From the NCBI GenBank assembly GCA_050184225.1, contig JBFXAN010000009.1, positions 4,158 to 68,157 of the forward strand: 64,000 nucleotides of DNA, in the 5' to 3' direction. The stretch comes from JBFXAN01 sp050184225 (GTDB lineage Bacteria > Chloroflexota > Dehalococcoidia > CAUJGQ01). A program made the translations under genes and the position numbers. The notes under the pieces were generated by a model. That model saw only the letters and a list, made by a program, of their open reading frames with translations, did not search any database and had not been told where the DNA came from. Shown here one piece after another: positions 8,219 through 17,192 of this stretch (its first letter is position 1; each line of letters opens with the position of its first letter).

Positions 8219-8620
8219 ATGCGAACGCTATGTCATAAGGCATCCCGATCGGTGTTGCTCGCCGGCCTACTTCTTGGCCTGGCGGCCGTGCTCCTGCATG
8301 GGTGCGCCCGTGAAGGTGGTGTCAGCGCCTCGGCGCCGGTCCAGCCGACTCCGGAAGCCGCGATCGAAGCATACGTCCTGTCGACCGGCGATCAGTATGC
8401 CGGACTTTGTGAGCAGACACGCTCACCGGACGACATTGGTAAGGTGTGCTCCAAACTGATCGAGCAACGTGAAGACCTTCAGGCCCATTTGATCGGGCGC
8501 ACCTTCAGCGAGTTCAGCACGTGGATCTTCGTGACGCCGCGCGACAGTGGTTGGACCGTGCTCGGCACTGAAGCGCTTGACTTCCACGACATGACCGGGT
8601 CGATCCCCTGGCCGAACTAG
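8219..8620 (+). CDS. predicted lipoprotein of unknown function
   Basis: 133-aa protein with a lysine/arginine start, the hydrophobic stretch SVLLAGLLLGLAAVLLHGC and a lipobox LHGC with the lipidated Cys at about residue 29. The mature region has two further Cys residues (LCEQ and KVCSK) that could form a disulfide, and a compact C-terminal domain (TWIFVTPRDSGWTVLGTEAL). The ATG at 8219 has GGGG upstream and places the signal peptide at the N-terminus, unlike the longer frame from 8171. It ends seven bases before the convergent MBL gene. The function is unknown. Confidence 0.65.
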   Translation: MRTLCHKASRSVLLAGLLLGLAAVLLHGCAREGGVSASAPVQPTPEAAIEAYVLSTGDQYAGLCEQTRSPDDIGKVCSKLIEQREDLQAHLIGRTFSEFSTWIFVTPRDSGWTVLGTEALDFHDMTGSIPWPN

Positions 8621-8627
8621 CGCCGGA

Positions 8628-9917
8628 TTAGTCGCTCATACCTGCCAGGTCGCGCTTTCGTTGCTCGCTGGCCAGCGCGGCGTGGTTGAGAATGTTTCGC
8701 CCCATCGTCGAAGGTTGTAGCTGCGCGCGAGCCGCGTAGATCTGCCGGCGCAGATCATGTGCCTCGGACGATACTGGTTCCGCGATCACGGCGAATTCGA
8801 CCACATGGCAGGCAAGCCGCAGGTTCCCCTCGGCAAGCAGCGCCGCGGCGCGGTCGAGCACCGGTTGAAGCCCACCGGCCAGCGTCACCCATTCCCGCGC
8901 CTGCTCCAACCGGGGCGCCGGCAGCAGGTTATCCGGCTCGCCATCCCACCAGCCGCCGTACAACCGCCAGATGTTGCGCACGATGAACTGCGGGTCGTCG
9001 TAGACCGGCCGGAGAAAGGGCTTCTCCAGCAACCCGGCCGGCGGCGTCACCGCATGGATGACCCGGTCCAGCGTGGCGCCACGGTTCATCAGCGCCAGCG
9101 TCTGCGATTCGAGCGACTCGAGCAGCGTCGCCGTGTCCAGCAATGCCTCCTGGACCCGATCGCCGCCGAAGATCGGCAGCCCGTGACCAGGGACCAGCAG
9201 TTCCGGACTCAGTGCTGCCATCTCGCGCAGCGCCGTGGCCCACTCGCCGGCATACCGCTGCACCTTCTGGGGATTGCCGGCGTTTGGGGTCGCCCAGATG
9301 AAGAGATCGCCCGGTGCGAGGATCTTCCGCTCTGGAATCCAGGTCCACGTGGCATCCTCGGTTTCGCCCCGCGCCGCGTGCAGTTCAAACGTGAGATCGC
9401 CCTGCTTGAAGGTGATGCGATCCGTATACTCCACGTCGGGATACCGGTAGGTATCGGGCCACTGAAACCGAGCAGGCGGCAGCTCGAACTGCCGGATATT
9501 GATCGCCGTGTTCCAACCGAGCGTCTGCCGGTAGCGATCAAAGTTTCGCCGGACCAGCGCCTGCGCGTAGACCTGTGGCGCCGGCCATCGCCGCTCGGCA
9601 GCTTCCTGTTCGAACGGACCGACGCCAAAGACGTGATCGACGTGATGATGCGAAAACACGGCGCTGTACAGCGGCGCCTCCGGCCGCCAGCGGCGCACGG
9701 CGGCGTGGAGCGGCGCCGCATCGCGGATCGCCCCGGTGTCGAGCATCGCCAATCCGGCGCCGGTATCGACTGTATTCGCGCTCGCGATCCCTTTGTAGAA
9801 GAGCAAGCCGTCGGCAATCTCCTCACCATCCATACACAGCACCCGCAACGGGTGCATCGTCTGGTTGTCCACCTCCCCCTGCCAATATCGTTCCGCCAAC
9901 TCTCGAATCGATGACAT
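8628..9917 (-). CDS. alkylsulfatase-like metallo-beta-lactamase fold hydrolase
   Basis: 429-aa protein resembling the SdsA/linear alkylsulfatase group of the MBL superfamily. The first metal motif is SHHHVDH (His90, His92, Asp94, His95). Further characteristic pieces are ARGETEDATWTWIPERK, PGDLFIWATPNAGNPQK and the PGHG loop. The C-terminal third matches the alkylsulfatase dimerisation region (FLRPVYDDPQFIVRNIWRLY, then GGWWDGEPDNLLPAP). These enzymes use two zinc ions to cleave sulfate esters of alkyl chains. It lacks the C-terminal SCP2-like lipid-binding domain of full-length SdsA. The protein is probably cytosolic, since no signal peptide is visible. Confidence 0.88.
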   Translation of the reverse strand: MSSIRELAERYWQGEVDNQTMHPLRVLCMDGEEIADGLLFYKGIASANTVDTGAGLAMLDTGAIRDAAPLHAAVRRWRPEAPLYSAVFSHHHVDHVFGVGPFEQEAAERRWPAPQVYAQALVRRNFDRYRQTLGWNTAINIRQFELPPARFQWPDTYRYPDVEYTDRITFKQGDLTFELHAARGETEDATWTWIPERKILAPGDLFIWATPNAGNPQKVQRYAGEWATALREMAALSPELLVPGHGLPIFGGDRVQEALLDTATLLESLESQTLALMNRGATLDRVIHAVTPPAGLLEKPFLRPVYDDPQFIVRNIWRLYGGWWDGEPDNLLPAPRLEQAREWVTLAGGLQPVLDRAAALLAEGNLRLACHVVEFAVIAEPVSSEAHDLRRQIYAARAQLQPSTMGRNILNHAALASEQRKRDLAGMSD

Positions 9918-9941
9918 GACTCCACTCCTGTTGTGAATCGT

Positions 9942-9999
9942 AGAGACGCAGAGACTCGCATTGCATTATCGGAAATCTCTGCGTCCCCTGCGTCTCTGT
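9942..9999. repeat. dispersed palindromic repeat family C
   Basis: AGAGACGCAG (9942-9951) and CTGCGTCTCT (9988-9997) are inverted, with further ACGCAGAGA-like words between them. It lies in the divergent gap between the MBL gene and the transketolase gene. It is non-coding and probably a degenerate copy of a dispersed intergenic repeat. Confidence 0.5.
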
Positions 10000-10069
10000 G
10001 GTTCATTTCGGATCGACCTCTGCCGCTGTCTGACAGAGAATGATGGCAGATAGCCAAGGAGGATCGGCG

Positions 10070-11941
10070 ATGGCGACGATGGCGCAGGCGCATGACTGGC
10101 GGGAACTGGCACAACAGTTGCGGGTGGATAGTATTCGGTCCACAACGGCCGCCGGATCGGGACACCCCACCTCCTCGATGTCCGCCGCGGACCTGATGGC
10201 CGTCCTGCTCGCGCGGCATCTTCGCTATGACTTCGACCGCCCCGACCTCGCCACGAACGACCACTTCATCCTTTCCAAGGGTCATGCTTCGCCGCTGCTC
10301 TACGCCTTCTACAAGGCCGCCGGCGCAATTTCCGACGACGAGTTGCTGACGTTGCGGCAGTTCGGCAGTCGTCTGGAAGGCCATCCGACACCGGTGTTGC
10401 CCTGGGTCGATGTAGCCACCGGTTCACTCGGGCAGGGCCTTCCGATCGGCATCGGCGTTGCGCTCGTGGGCAAATACCTGGACAAGCTACCTTTCAACGT
10501 CTGGGTGCTGATGGGCGACAGCGAGATGACGGAAGGCTCGGTCTGGGAGGCGATCGACAAGGCCGGTCACTATCGATTGGGTAATCTGATCGGCATCATC
10601 GACGTCAACCGCCTCGGCCAGCGCGGTGAGACGGAACTCGGCTGGAACACCGCTGCCTATGCCGAGCGCGCCCGTGCCTTCGGTTGGGAGGCGGTCGAGA
10701 TCGACGGCCACAATCTGGAGGAGATCGACAGCGCCCTCTCCCTCGCCGGCAACGGTCGCGACACGCCGCTGATGATCGTCGCCCGCACCGCGAAGGGCAA
10801 AGGCGTCTCCTTCATCGAGAACAAAGACGGCTGGCACGGCAAGGCACTTTCGGCTGAACAGGCAGACGCGGCGATCAAGGAGCTCGGCGGTGAGCGCCGC
10901 CTTGTCGTCAAGCCACAGGCGCCGCCGGACGGTGCAACACTGCCACGATCGTCGTCGGCGGCCGTGACTATGCCGCACTATGACCAGGGAACAGAGGCGG
11001 CCACACGCAAGGTCTTCGGCGAGTCACTGCGGGCGTTGGGCGCGCGGCCGGACGTGGTGGTGTTGGATGCCGAGGTCTCGAACTCGACCCACACCGAGGA
11101 CTTTGCCGAGGTATATCCCGACCGGTTCTTCCAGATGTGGATCGCCGAGCAGCAGATGGTTGCCGCCGCGGAAGGCATGGCGGTGATGGGCAAGATCGCG
11201 TTCGCCGGGACGTTTGCCGCCTTCCTCTCGCGTGCCTATGACTTCATCCGCATGGGCGCCATCTCCCGCGTGAACCTACGGCTGTCCGGATCGCACGCCG
11301 GCGTCTCGATCGGCGAAGACGGCCCGTCGCAGATGGCCCTCGAAGACCTGGCGATGATGCGTGCCGTCCATGGCAGCACCGTCCTCTATCCCTGTGACGC
11401 CAACCAGACGGCACAACTCGTGCAACGCATGGCCGATCAAACCGGCATTTCCTACATGCGCACCACCCGCGAGAAGACGCCGGTGATCTACGACGCGGAC
11501 GAACCGTTCGACATCGGCGGCAGCAAGGTGGTCCGCCGGTCCGCCACCGACCGCGTGACGATCGTTGGTGCGGGTGTGACCGTGCATCAGGCGCTTGAGG
11601 CCGCCGAGCGGCTCGCCGCCGAAGGCATCGCCGCCCGCGTGATCGACGCGTACTCGGTCAAGCCGATCGATGGAGCGACGCTCCGAGCCGCTGCCGCCGA
11701 GACCTCGGGCCTGATCGTCGTCGAGGATCACTGGCCAGAGGGTGGTCTGGGCGACGCCGTGCTTGCCGCGTTCGCCGATGCGCCGTCTCAGACCGAACCA
11801 GCCGCCACACTGCCACGGGTGGTCAAACTGGCGGTAAGGATCATGCCCGGTTCCGGGACGCCGGAAGAGCTGCGGGCGGCGGCAGGGATTGACGCAAATG
11901 CGATTGTCGAGGCGGCGCGGGCGATGGTTGGCCGTACCTAA
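10070..11941 (+). CDS. tkt: transketolase
   Basis: 623-aa full-length transketolase with both halves in one chain. The N-terminal thiamine-diphosphate domain has HPTSSMSAADLMAVLLARHL, SKGHASPLLYA, GSLGQGLPIGIGVAL and the metal-binding GDSEMTEGSVWEA ending in IIDVNRLGQRG. The central pyrimidine domain has YPDRFFQMWIAEQQMVAAAEG with the catalytic-type Glu, then GVSIGEDGPSQMALEDLAMM. The C-terminal domain has IDAYSVKPIDG. It transfers two-carbon ketol units in the pentose phosphate pathway. AAGGAGGAT precedes the ATG at 10070, which is better than 10040. The TAA stop is formed by the first bases of a 154-bp palindromic element. Confidence 0.93.
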   Translation: MATMAQAHDWRELAQQLRVDSIRSTTAAGSGHPTSSMSAADLMAVLLARHLRYDFDRPDLATNDHFILSKGHASPLLYAFYKAAGAISDDELLTLRQFGSRLEGHPTPVLPWVDVATGSLGQGLPIGIGVALVGKYLDKLPFNVWVLMGDSEMTEGSVWEAIDKAGHYRLGNLIGIIDVNRLGQRGETELGWNTAAYAERARAFGWEAVEIDGHNLEEIDSALSLAGNGRDTPLMIVARTAKGKGVSFIENKDGWHGKALSAEQADAAIKELGGERRLVVKPQAPPDGATLPRSSSAAVTMPHYDQGTEAATRKVFGESLRALGARPDVVVLDAEVSNSTHTEDFAEVYPDRFFQMWIAEQQMVAAAEGMAVMGKIAFAGTFAAFLSRAYDFIRMGAISRVNLRLSGSHAGVSIGEDGPSQMALEDLAMMRAVHGSTVLYPCDANQTAQLVQRMADQTGISYMRTTREKTPVIYDADEPFDIGGSKVVRRSATDRVTIVGAGVTVHQALEAAERLAAEGIAARVIDAYSVKPIDGATLRAAAAETSGLIVVEDHWPEGGLGDAVLAAFADAPSQTEPAATLPRVVKLAVRIMPGSGTPEELRAAAGIDANAIVEAARAMVGRT

Positions 11942-12090
11942 CCCCCCGGCCCCCTTCCCTCGCAGGGAAGGGGGTGTCTAATTCTACCGACGGTGTCAGT
12001 CGCTCGTCTGATTGCGCCAACGAATCTCGATCAACCCTGCCTCGACAGGACTCCCCCTTCCCTGCGAGGGAAGGGGGCCGGGGGGTTAGG
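11937..12090. repeat. 154-bp palindromic element family B, copy 1
   Basis: The element has perfect 38-bp terminal inverted repeats (11937-11974 and 12053-12090) around a 78-base centre. Arms begin CCTAACCCCCCGGCCCCC and contain an inner mini-palindrome CCCTCGCAGGG-like core. A second copy of exactly the same length lies at 19135-19288. It supplies the stop codon of the transketolase gene and ends eight bases before the MFS start codon. It has no coding capacity, and no target-site duplication is evident. It behaves like a non-autonomous MITE-type repeat. Confidence 0.85.
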
Positions 12091-12098
12091 TTACACGA

Positions 12099-13388
12099 AT
12101 GCCCGAACCACCCGCTCTCACCCCGCCTGGCGACTTCCCGAATTGGCAGCGCTCGGTCGGATTCATCGCGGTCGGTGCCGGCATCGCCGCCTTCTCGATG
12201 AATTTCTGGATTCCGTTTCTGCCGCTCTACATGCGGGATCTTGGTGCGGAGACGGAGTCGCGGCAGCTCTTCTGGACGGCGCTGGCGCTGAGTAGCAACG
12301 GCATCTTTCGCATGATCGGCGGCCCAATCTGGGGAGTGCTCTCCGATCGGTACGGGCGCAAGCCGATGTTCGTGCGGGCGCTGTTTGCCGCAACGATAAC
12401 GACACTGATCGCCGGACTGGCCACGGCACCGTGGCACGTCGCCCTGGCCATGGCGTGCCAGGGACTCCTCTCCGGGTTCATTCCGGCGGCGGTGGCGTTG
12501 ACCAGCGTCAGCGTGCCGCAGTCCCGCCTCACCAGCGCGTTGGGTCAGGTTCAGGGCGCGCAGTATGCGGGCAGTACGGTCGGGCCGGCGGCGGGCGCAT
12601 TGCTGGCGCAGTTCGTCGATCTGCGCGGTGCGATCCTCGCGTCGGCGATCCTACCGTGCATCGCGGCGACGATCGTGTTGATCGGTGTACCGCGCGACCG
12701 AATTGCGTGGCAACCACCGGCCGCCCGCGCTTCCGGTCGCACCGGATGGCGGCGGGCGATCCCGGCCGGTGCCGGCCTTCAGTTCGGTTTGGGACTGCTG
12801 CTCTACTTCATGCTCTTCACGATGGTCGACCTCGTTCGTACCGCCGCTCCCGCCGCGATCTCGGCGCTGGCGGATACAGGGTCGGCGACCGGCGCGACCG
12901 GCATCGCGTTCACGGTTTCCGGCATGGCGGGCGTCGCCGGCGCGCTGGTGCTGTCTCGATTTGTCGGAAAACCGGGTGAGTTTCGTCTGTCGCTGACGAT
13001 CGTGGTGGCCGTCTGCGCCGTCTCACACATCGCGCTGGGACTCGCGCCGACCGTAACCCTCTTCATTGCCGCCTATGGTGTCGCCTCGCTCGCCCGCGGC
13101 GCGATGCTGCCGGCGACCAATACGATCATCGCGGCAAGCGTCCCGTCGGAGCGGCGCGGTACCGCCTTCGGCATCGCATCGGCGGTGCAGGCGAGCGCGT
13201 TCATCGTTGGCCCGATGAGCGCCGCGCTGTTCGCCACCGTCTCGCTGTCGCTGGGGTTCATCGTGCTTGGTTTGGTCCTTGGCGTTACCGCGCTCATCAC
13301 CCTGGTAGCGCTGCGTGAACCAAACCTGACAGCTCAGGTTCCCATTCAGGAAGAATCACCACGGTCGCCGACCCGCGCGCCGGCTTGA
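12099..13388 (+). CDS. MFS transporter
   Basis: 429-aa integral membrane protein of the major facilitator superfamily with about 12 hydrophobic spans. The loop between spans 2 and 3 carries the family signature GPIWGVLSDRYGRKPMFVRA. A long cytosolic loop with GRTGWRRA separates the two six-span halves. The second half has SVPSERRGTAFGIASAVQ, as in multidrug-efflux MFS proteins (DHA1-like). The substrate is unknown. The start at 12099 lies eight bases after the end of the palindromic element, whose GGTTAGG end may serve as the ribosome binding site. Confidence 0.88.
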   Translation: MPEPPALTPPGDFPNWQRSVGFIAVGAGIAAFSMNFWIPFLPLYMRDLGAETESRQLFWTALALSSNGIFRMIGGPIWGVLSDRYGRKPMFVRALFAATITTLIAGLATAPWHVALAMACQGLLSGFIPAAVALTSVSVPQSRLTSALGQVQGAQYAGSTVGPAAGALLAQFVDLRGAILASAILPCIAATIVLIGVPRDRIAWQPPAARASGRTGWRRAIPAGAGLQFGLGLLLYFMLFTMVDLVRTAAPAAISALADTGSATGATGIAFTVSGMAGVAGALVLSRFVGKPGEFRLSLTIVVAVCAVSHIALGLAPTVTLFIAAYGVASLARGAMLPATNTIIAASVPSERRGTAFGIASAVQASAFIVGPMSAALFATVSLSLGFIVLGLVLGVTALITLVALREPNLTAQVPIQEESPRSPTRAPA

Positions 13389-13498
13389 CGGAGTGCTCAT
13401 ATTGGCAGGCCGGTAGAGAACAATCGACGTCGAACGCTCTCCCTTTAGACCGTGTGTGGAGTATAGTATCGGGCACATCGTAGCCGGGGAGGGTGAGA

Positions 13499-14860
13499 GT
13501 GTCCGCTACCAGCACGCCACAACGAGCACGGTCACTGAATGAGACGTGCGGGCGACGATCGGTCCACCTGGGGCGCTATCAGCTGATCATCGCCATCATC
13601 GCCGGCGTCGCCGCGTCAATGCTGAGCCAGGACGGCGCGGGCTTCGTTTCGGCGCAGCCTACCTCAGTATCGGTCCGCCTTGTCCATGTCTCGCCCGGTA
13701 CCGCGCCGATCGACGCGTCGCTGGAAGGTCAGCCGATCGCGGACGGCGTAGCGTACGGCTCCGCGTCGAGCCGGATTCCCTGGCCTGGTGGTACGGCGCG
13801 GCTGCGGGTCACCACCGTCAACGAGTCGTCGCGGACACTGCTGGACACACCGGTCGAGCTCTCGCTCGACGGACCATCGACGATCCTGCTCACGGGCCTC
13901 GCATCGGGATCGCCGTCACTGTCCGCACTCGTCCTCGCCGACGACCTCGGATACACGCCGCCGGACCGCTCGCGTTTGCGCTTCGTCAACGCCGCGCCCG
14001 GCGCCGGCGCGGTCACCTTGATCAGCGGTGACCGCGCGACGCTCTTTGATGCCATCGGCTACGGCATGATGGGCGATGCCGTGCTCGATCCTGGTCCGAT
14101 CACCCTGCGCGCACTGCCCTCCGGCCAGGGCGGCATGCCAATCGCCGAAAAGCAGCTCACCGCCGACCCGGGACGCAGCGCCACCGTCGTTCTTGCCGGG
14201 CAAACGGGGAGCGATCACAGTCGGAGCCTACTCATCTTCGACCACTCCCGCGCCGCGGTGTCGCGGCCGGCGCCAGGCGATCCCGGCGCGCCGGGAACAG
14301 TGCTGGTCGACGAGACGTTCGCCGATCCCGCCTCCGGCCTGCTGCCGGCGACCGCTCCGGCGACCGCATCGCTGATCTACGGTTATGTCGATGACGAGTA
14401 CTCGCTGAGAAACCTGGAGGTCGCCACGCAATCGCTTGCTGTTCCGGTAGATGCGACCAACGCGACGATCGCCGTCGATGCACGGCTGATCGGCGACACC
14501 ACGCGACGGACGGTATCGGTCGGGTGCCGCTTTGGGTCAGACACGACCGGCAACCGCGGCTACCGGCTCCGGGTCGAGCCGGGCGCAGGCGTGTTCCGGC
14601 TGGTGCGGGAGGACGGCACGCGCGATGTCTTCCTGCGCCGCGACCGCGTGTCGCCGGCCATCCATCGGGGCAACGAGCGCAACCGGCTGGAAATCACCTG
14701 CGCCGGCAACACGATCACCGCCGCGATCAACGGGACGGTGGTCACGACCGTGCTGGATAGTACCTATGGGTCAGGATCGTTGGTGATCGGCGTCGGCGCC
14801 CGCGCATCCGGCCTGACCAGCGAGGCGAGGTTCGACAACCTGGTGGTAACGGCACGATAG
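13499..14860 (+). CDS. exported DUF4397 protein with C-terminal LamG/DUF1080-like domain
   Basis: 453-aa protein. An N-terminal membrane segment (YQLIIAIIAGVAASMLSQ) is followed by FVSAQPTSVSVRLVHVSPGT, the start of a DUF4397 beta-domain in which RLVHVSPG and later RLRFVNAAPGAG are the repeated signature. After a Pro/Gly-rich linker (RPAPGDPGAPGTVLVDE) the last 190 residues look like a concanavalin/LamG-like jelly roll (GNRGYRLRVEPGAGVFRLVR, ending ARFDNLVVTAR). It should be secreted or surface-anchored and may bind carbohydrate or cell-wall material. GGGGAGG precedes the GTG at 13499; a GTG at 13493 is an alternative. Confidence 0.75.
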   Translation: MSATSTPQRARSLNETCGRRSVHLGRYQLIIAIIAGVAASMLSQDGAGFVSAQPTSVSVRLVHVSPGTAPIDASLEGQPIADGVAYGSASSRIPWPGGTARLRVTTVNESSRTLLDTPVELSLDGPSTILLTGLASGSPSLSALVLADDLGYTPPDRSRLRFVNAAPGAGAVTLISGDRATLFDAIGYGMMGDAVLDPGPITLRALPSGQGGMPIAEKQLTADPGRSATVVLAGQTGSDHSRSLLIFDHSRAAVSRPAPGDPGAPGTVLVDETFADPASGLLPATAPATASLIYGYVDDEYSLRNLEVATQSLAVPVDATNATIAVDARLIGDTTRRTVSVGCRFGSDTTGNRGYRLRVEPGAGVFRLVREDGTRDVFLRRDRVSPAIHRGNERNRLEITCAGNTITAAINGTVVTTVLDSTYGSGSLVIGVGARASGLTSEARFDNLVVTAR

Positions 14861-14863
14861 GAG

Positions 14864-15859
14864 CTAGCGAACGATCACTCCCGCGCCTTCGAACCCTTGA
14901 TGCTTGAGCCGGACCAGGGCCTCCTGCGCATCTTCCGGTGGGAAGGTTGTGACGCGGGTTCTCACCGGGATGGCGGCCGCTTCATGGAGGAACGCTTCAC
15001 CGTCGGCCCGGGTGTTGTTGGCGACGCTGAGCAGGCGACGTTCGCCGTAGAGCAGCGCGTAATCGAACGTGGGGATGGCACTCATGTGGATGCCGGCACA
15101 GACGACCACACCACCACGCTCAACTACCGATAGCGCGGCGGGAACCAATTCTCCCGCCGGCGCGAAGATGATCACCGCGTCGAGTGCCACCGGTGGCCGG
15201 TCGATCATGGTACCGGTCCACGTCGCGCCGAGCTGCGTCGCCAGCCGCCGATCGTCCTCGCTTCGTGCGAGGACGTAGACCGCGACGCCGCGGGCGCGGG
15301 CAACCTGGATCGTTACGTGCGCCGACGAACCGAATTCTAAGAATCCGAGGTGGGCGCCTGATCGAACGCCGGCAAGCGCGAGCGCTCGATAGCCGATGAT
15401 GCCGGCGCAGAGCAGTGGCGCCGCCTGCTCGTCGGCGAATCCATCCGGCAGCGGATAGACGAACGCCTCGGGCGCGACCACGTACTCGGCGTATCCCCCG
15501 TCGGCGTCCCAGCCGGTGAAGCGTGCGTGCTCGCACAGGTTCTCTCGCCCGGCCGCGCAGAAGCGACAAGCGCCGCAGGTCCAACGCAGCCATGGCACAC
15601 CGACCCGGTCGCCGGCCCGGAAGCGGCTCGCCCCCGCGCCGAGGGCATCGACCGTACCAGCAATTTGATGTCCAGGAACCAACGGGTGGCGATGCGATGG
15701 CAGGTCGCCCTCGATCACATGCAGGTCTGTCCGGCACAGGGCATTCGCGTTGACCCGGACCCGTATCTCACCGGGACCCGGTTCGGGCTGAGGAATCTCG
15801 GTCAACCGCAGCGGTCGCGCGGCAATCGGCGCGGGTCGGTCAAGGAGCCATGCACGCAT
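14864..15859 (-). CDS. zinc-dependent alcohol dehydrogenase (AdhP-like)
   Basis: 331-aa medium-chain zinc dehydrogenase. The catalytic zinc site is visible as NALCRTDLHV and GHQIAGTVDALG, and the structural zinc lobe as CGACRFCAAGRENLCEHARF with four cysteines. The nucleotide-binding region is ALAGVRSGAHLGFLEFGSSA, which departs from the usual GxGxxG loop. It should oxidise alcohols or reduce aldehydes with NAD(P). The Met at 15859 is used because upstream sequence in the same frame runs into a repeat region. It ends four bases from the convergent DUF4397 gene. Confidence 0.88.
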   Translation of the reverse strand: MRAWLLDRPAPIAARPLRLTEIPQPEPGPGEIRVRVNANALCRTDLHVIEGDLPSHRHPLVPGHQIAGTVDALGAGASRFRAGDRVGVPWLRWTCGACRFCAAGRENLCEHARFTGWDADGGYAEYVVAPEAFVYPLPDGFADEQAAPLLCAGIIGYRALALAGVRSGAHLGFLEFGSSAHVTIQVARARGVAVYVLARSEDDRRLATQLGATWTGTMIDRPPVALDAVIIFAPAGELVPAALSVVERGGVVVCAGIHMSAIPTFDYALLYGERRLLSVANNTRADGEAFLHEAAAIPVRTRVTTFPPEDAQEALVRLKHQGFEGAGVIVR

Positions 15860-15933
15860 CGACTCAGATATACAGGCGTCGCGCGCGGTTGTCGAACTTT
15901 GACGGCGCGCTGGGAATCCCTGACATCGCGTGT

Positions 15934-16040
15934 CTGGTGACTCCGAGCGACGTGAAGAATCCCGACTGGAGATATCTCCGCTACTGTCGAGATTCCGAGC
16001 GTCGCGAGGAATCACAAGGGTACGGAATGACAAGCACGAA
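15934..16040. repeat. degenerate dispersed repeat, two tandem CCGAGCG...GAATC units
   Basis: Two related units, GACTCCGAGCGACGTGAAGA near 15938 and GATTCCGAGCGTCGCGAGGA near 15993, lie in the divergent gap between the dehydrogenase and nurA. They resemble the TCATCCTGAGCGAAGCGAAG arms of the intact palindrome at 52983-53060. This makes the region a poor candidate for the N-terminus of NurA. No gene is seen here. Confidence 0.45.
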
Positions 16041-16121
16041 GAAATGGTCAATCTCCCGTTGAGGGGATTTCCACCGGAGCGATATCATCGAACCCATGTT
16101 CGACCAGTATGTGAGACGTCC

Positions 16122-17192
16122 GTGACCACCGCCACACCGACCCGCCCATTGTTTGGCCCCTACCCGATCGCTGCCCTCGACGATGATGCCGCGCCGCCAA
16201 ACACCATCCTCGACCTGAGCGATGCCGAGGCATCAGACTCCGGCTCGAAGGTGGAATTGAACTTCGAAATGCCCCGGCAACGCTGGATGCCGATCGACAG
16301 CGGCGGTGAATCGACTCTGCTCCCCGTCCGGTTCATCGACGGCTCGATCGTGTCGCGGCTGGCCGGGTCGCTCACCGTTGCTGGACGGCAGCGGCCGCTG
16401 ATCGCCTCCTCGATCGCGGCGGCGGCGCTCGAATTGCGCGACCGCGGCCTCTCCCGCATGAGGGGGGCGATCTCGAAGCTGGTCGTCTCCGTCTATCGAG
16501 ATGACATCGATCCGGACGTTCTGGAGCACGCGGCCGCACTCCTTCGCGAGCACGGTTTCACGCTGCTGCTCCGCGACATGGACTCCGGTCCGCGCGACTT
16601 CGATACCCTGCGGATGTCGACGCGCAATCGGGCGATGGACGAGATGGAATCGTGCGAGCGGGAGATCCTGCTCCAGGATCCCGCGGCGCCCGCGCTGGTA
16701 GACGGCCTGCTCGAACGGCGGCTGGTGCGGGTGCCCAACAAAGCGATCCCGGCCACCGGTCTGGTCAAGCGGCACGCCGCCACCTACCTGCCCGGCGACC
16801 TGCAGGAGATGCTCTATCGGATGAAACCCGGCCAACGCTCGCCGGCGTTCGTGATGGAGATCGACAACGTCGTGCTGGCAACCTTCTATCTGCGTCTGGC
16901 GTCGCCGTACGGCGCCTCACCCTCGTATGGTGTCGTACGGGTGACGACGCCGTTGGCATACCTGGAGCAGTGGCATGCCGGCGCAGGTCGATCGCGCTAC
17001 CTCTCGGCGTTGGCCGCGTACCTCTACCGCCTGCGCCACCGCGACGAAGGCTACGACCGGGCCGCGATCAGCGTCGAGCCGATCGTGCGGGTCGAGGAGC
17101 ATCTCAAGGCGATCCGGCCGGAGATCGATGTCGCCGTTCAACGATTGCGCCGGTTATTTCAGATGAGCGGCTCCCCGGAGGCGGTGGCATGA
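16122..17192 (+). CDS. nurA: NurA-domain 5'-3' nuclease
   Basis: 356-aa protein assigned to NurA on the motif VRFIDGSIVSRLAG (metal-binding Asp in the DGS box near the N-terminus of the nuclease core), the helix ISKLVVSVYRDDID, and the C-terminal block YGVVRVTTPLAYLEQ with SALAAYLYRLRHRDEGYDRA. NurA nucleases work with the HerA translocase in DNA-end resection in archaea and some bacteria. The downstream gene, overlapping by ATGA, encodes a HerA-like ATPase, which strongly supports the assignment. The GTG at 16122 is chosen; an ATG at 16044 is in frame but inside a repeat-derived stretch. A defence role is possible but not shown. Confidence 0.7.
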   Translation: MTTATPTRPLFGPYPIAALDDDAAPPNTILDLSDAEASDSGSKVELNFEMPRQRWMPIDSGGESTLLPVRFIDGSIVSRLAGSLTVAGRQRPLIASSIAAAALELRDRGLSRMRGAISKLVVSVYRDDIDPDVLEHAAALLREHGFTLLLRDMDSGPRDFDTLRMSTRNRAMDEMESCEREILLQDPAAPALVDGLLERRLVRVPNKAIPATGLVKRHAATYLPGDLQEMLYRMKPGQRSPAFVMEIDNVVLATFYLRLASPYGASPSYGVVRVTTPLAYLEQWHAGAGRSRYLSALAAYLYRLRHRDEGYDRAAISVEPIVRVEEHLKAIRPEIDVAVQRLRRLFQMSGSPEAVA

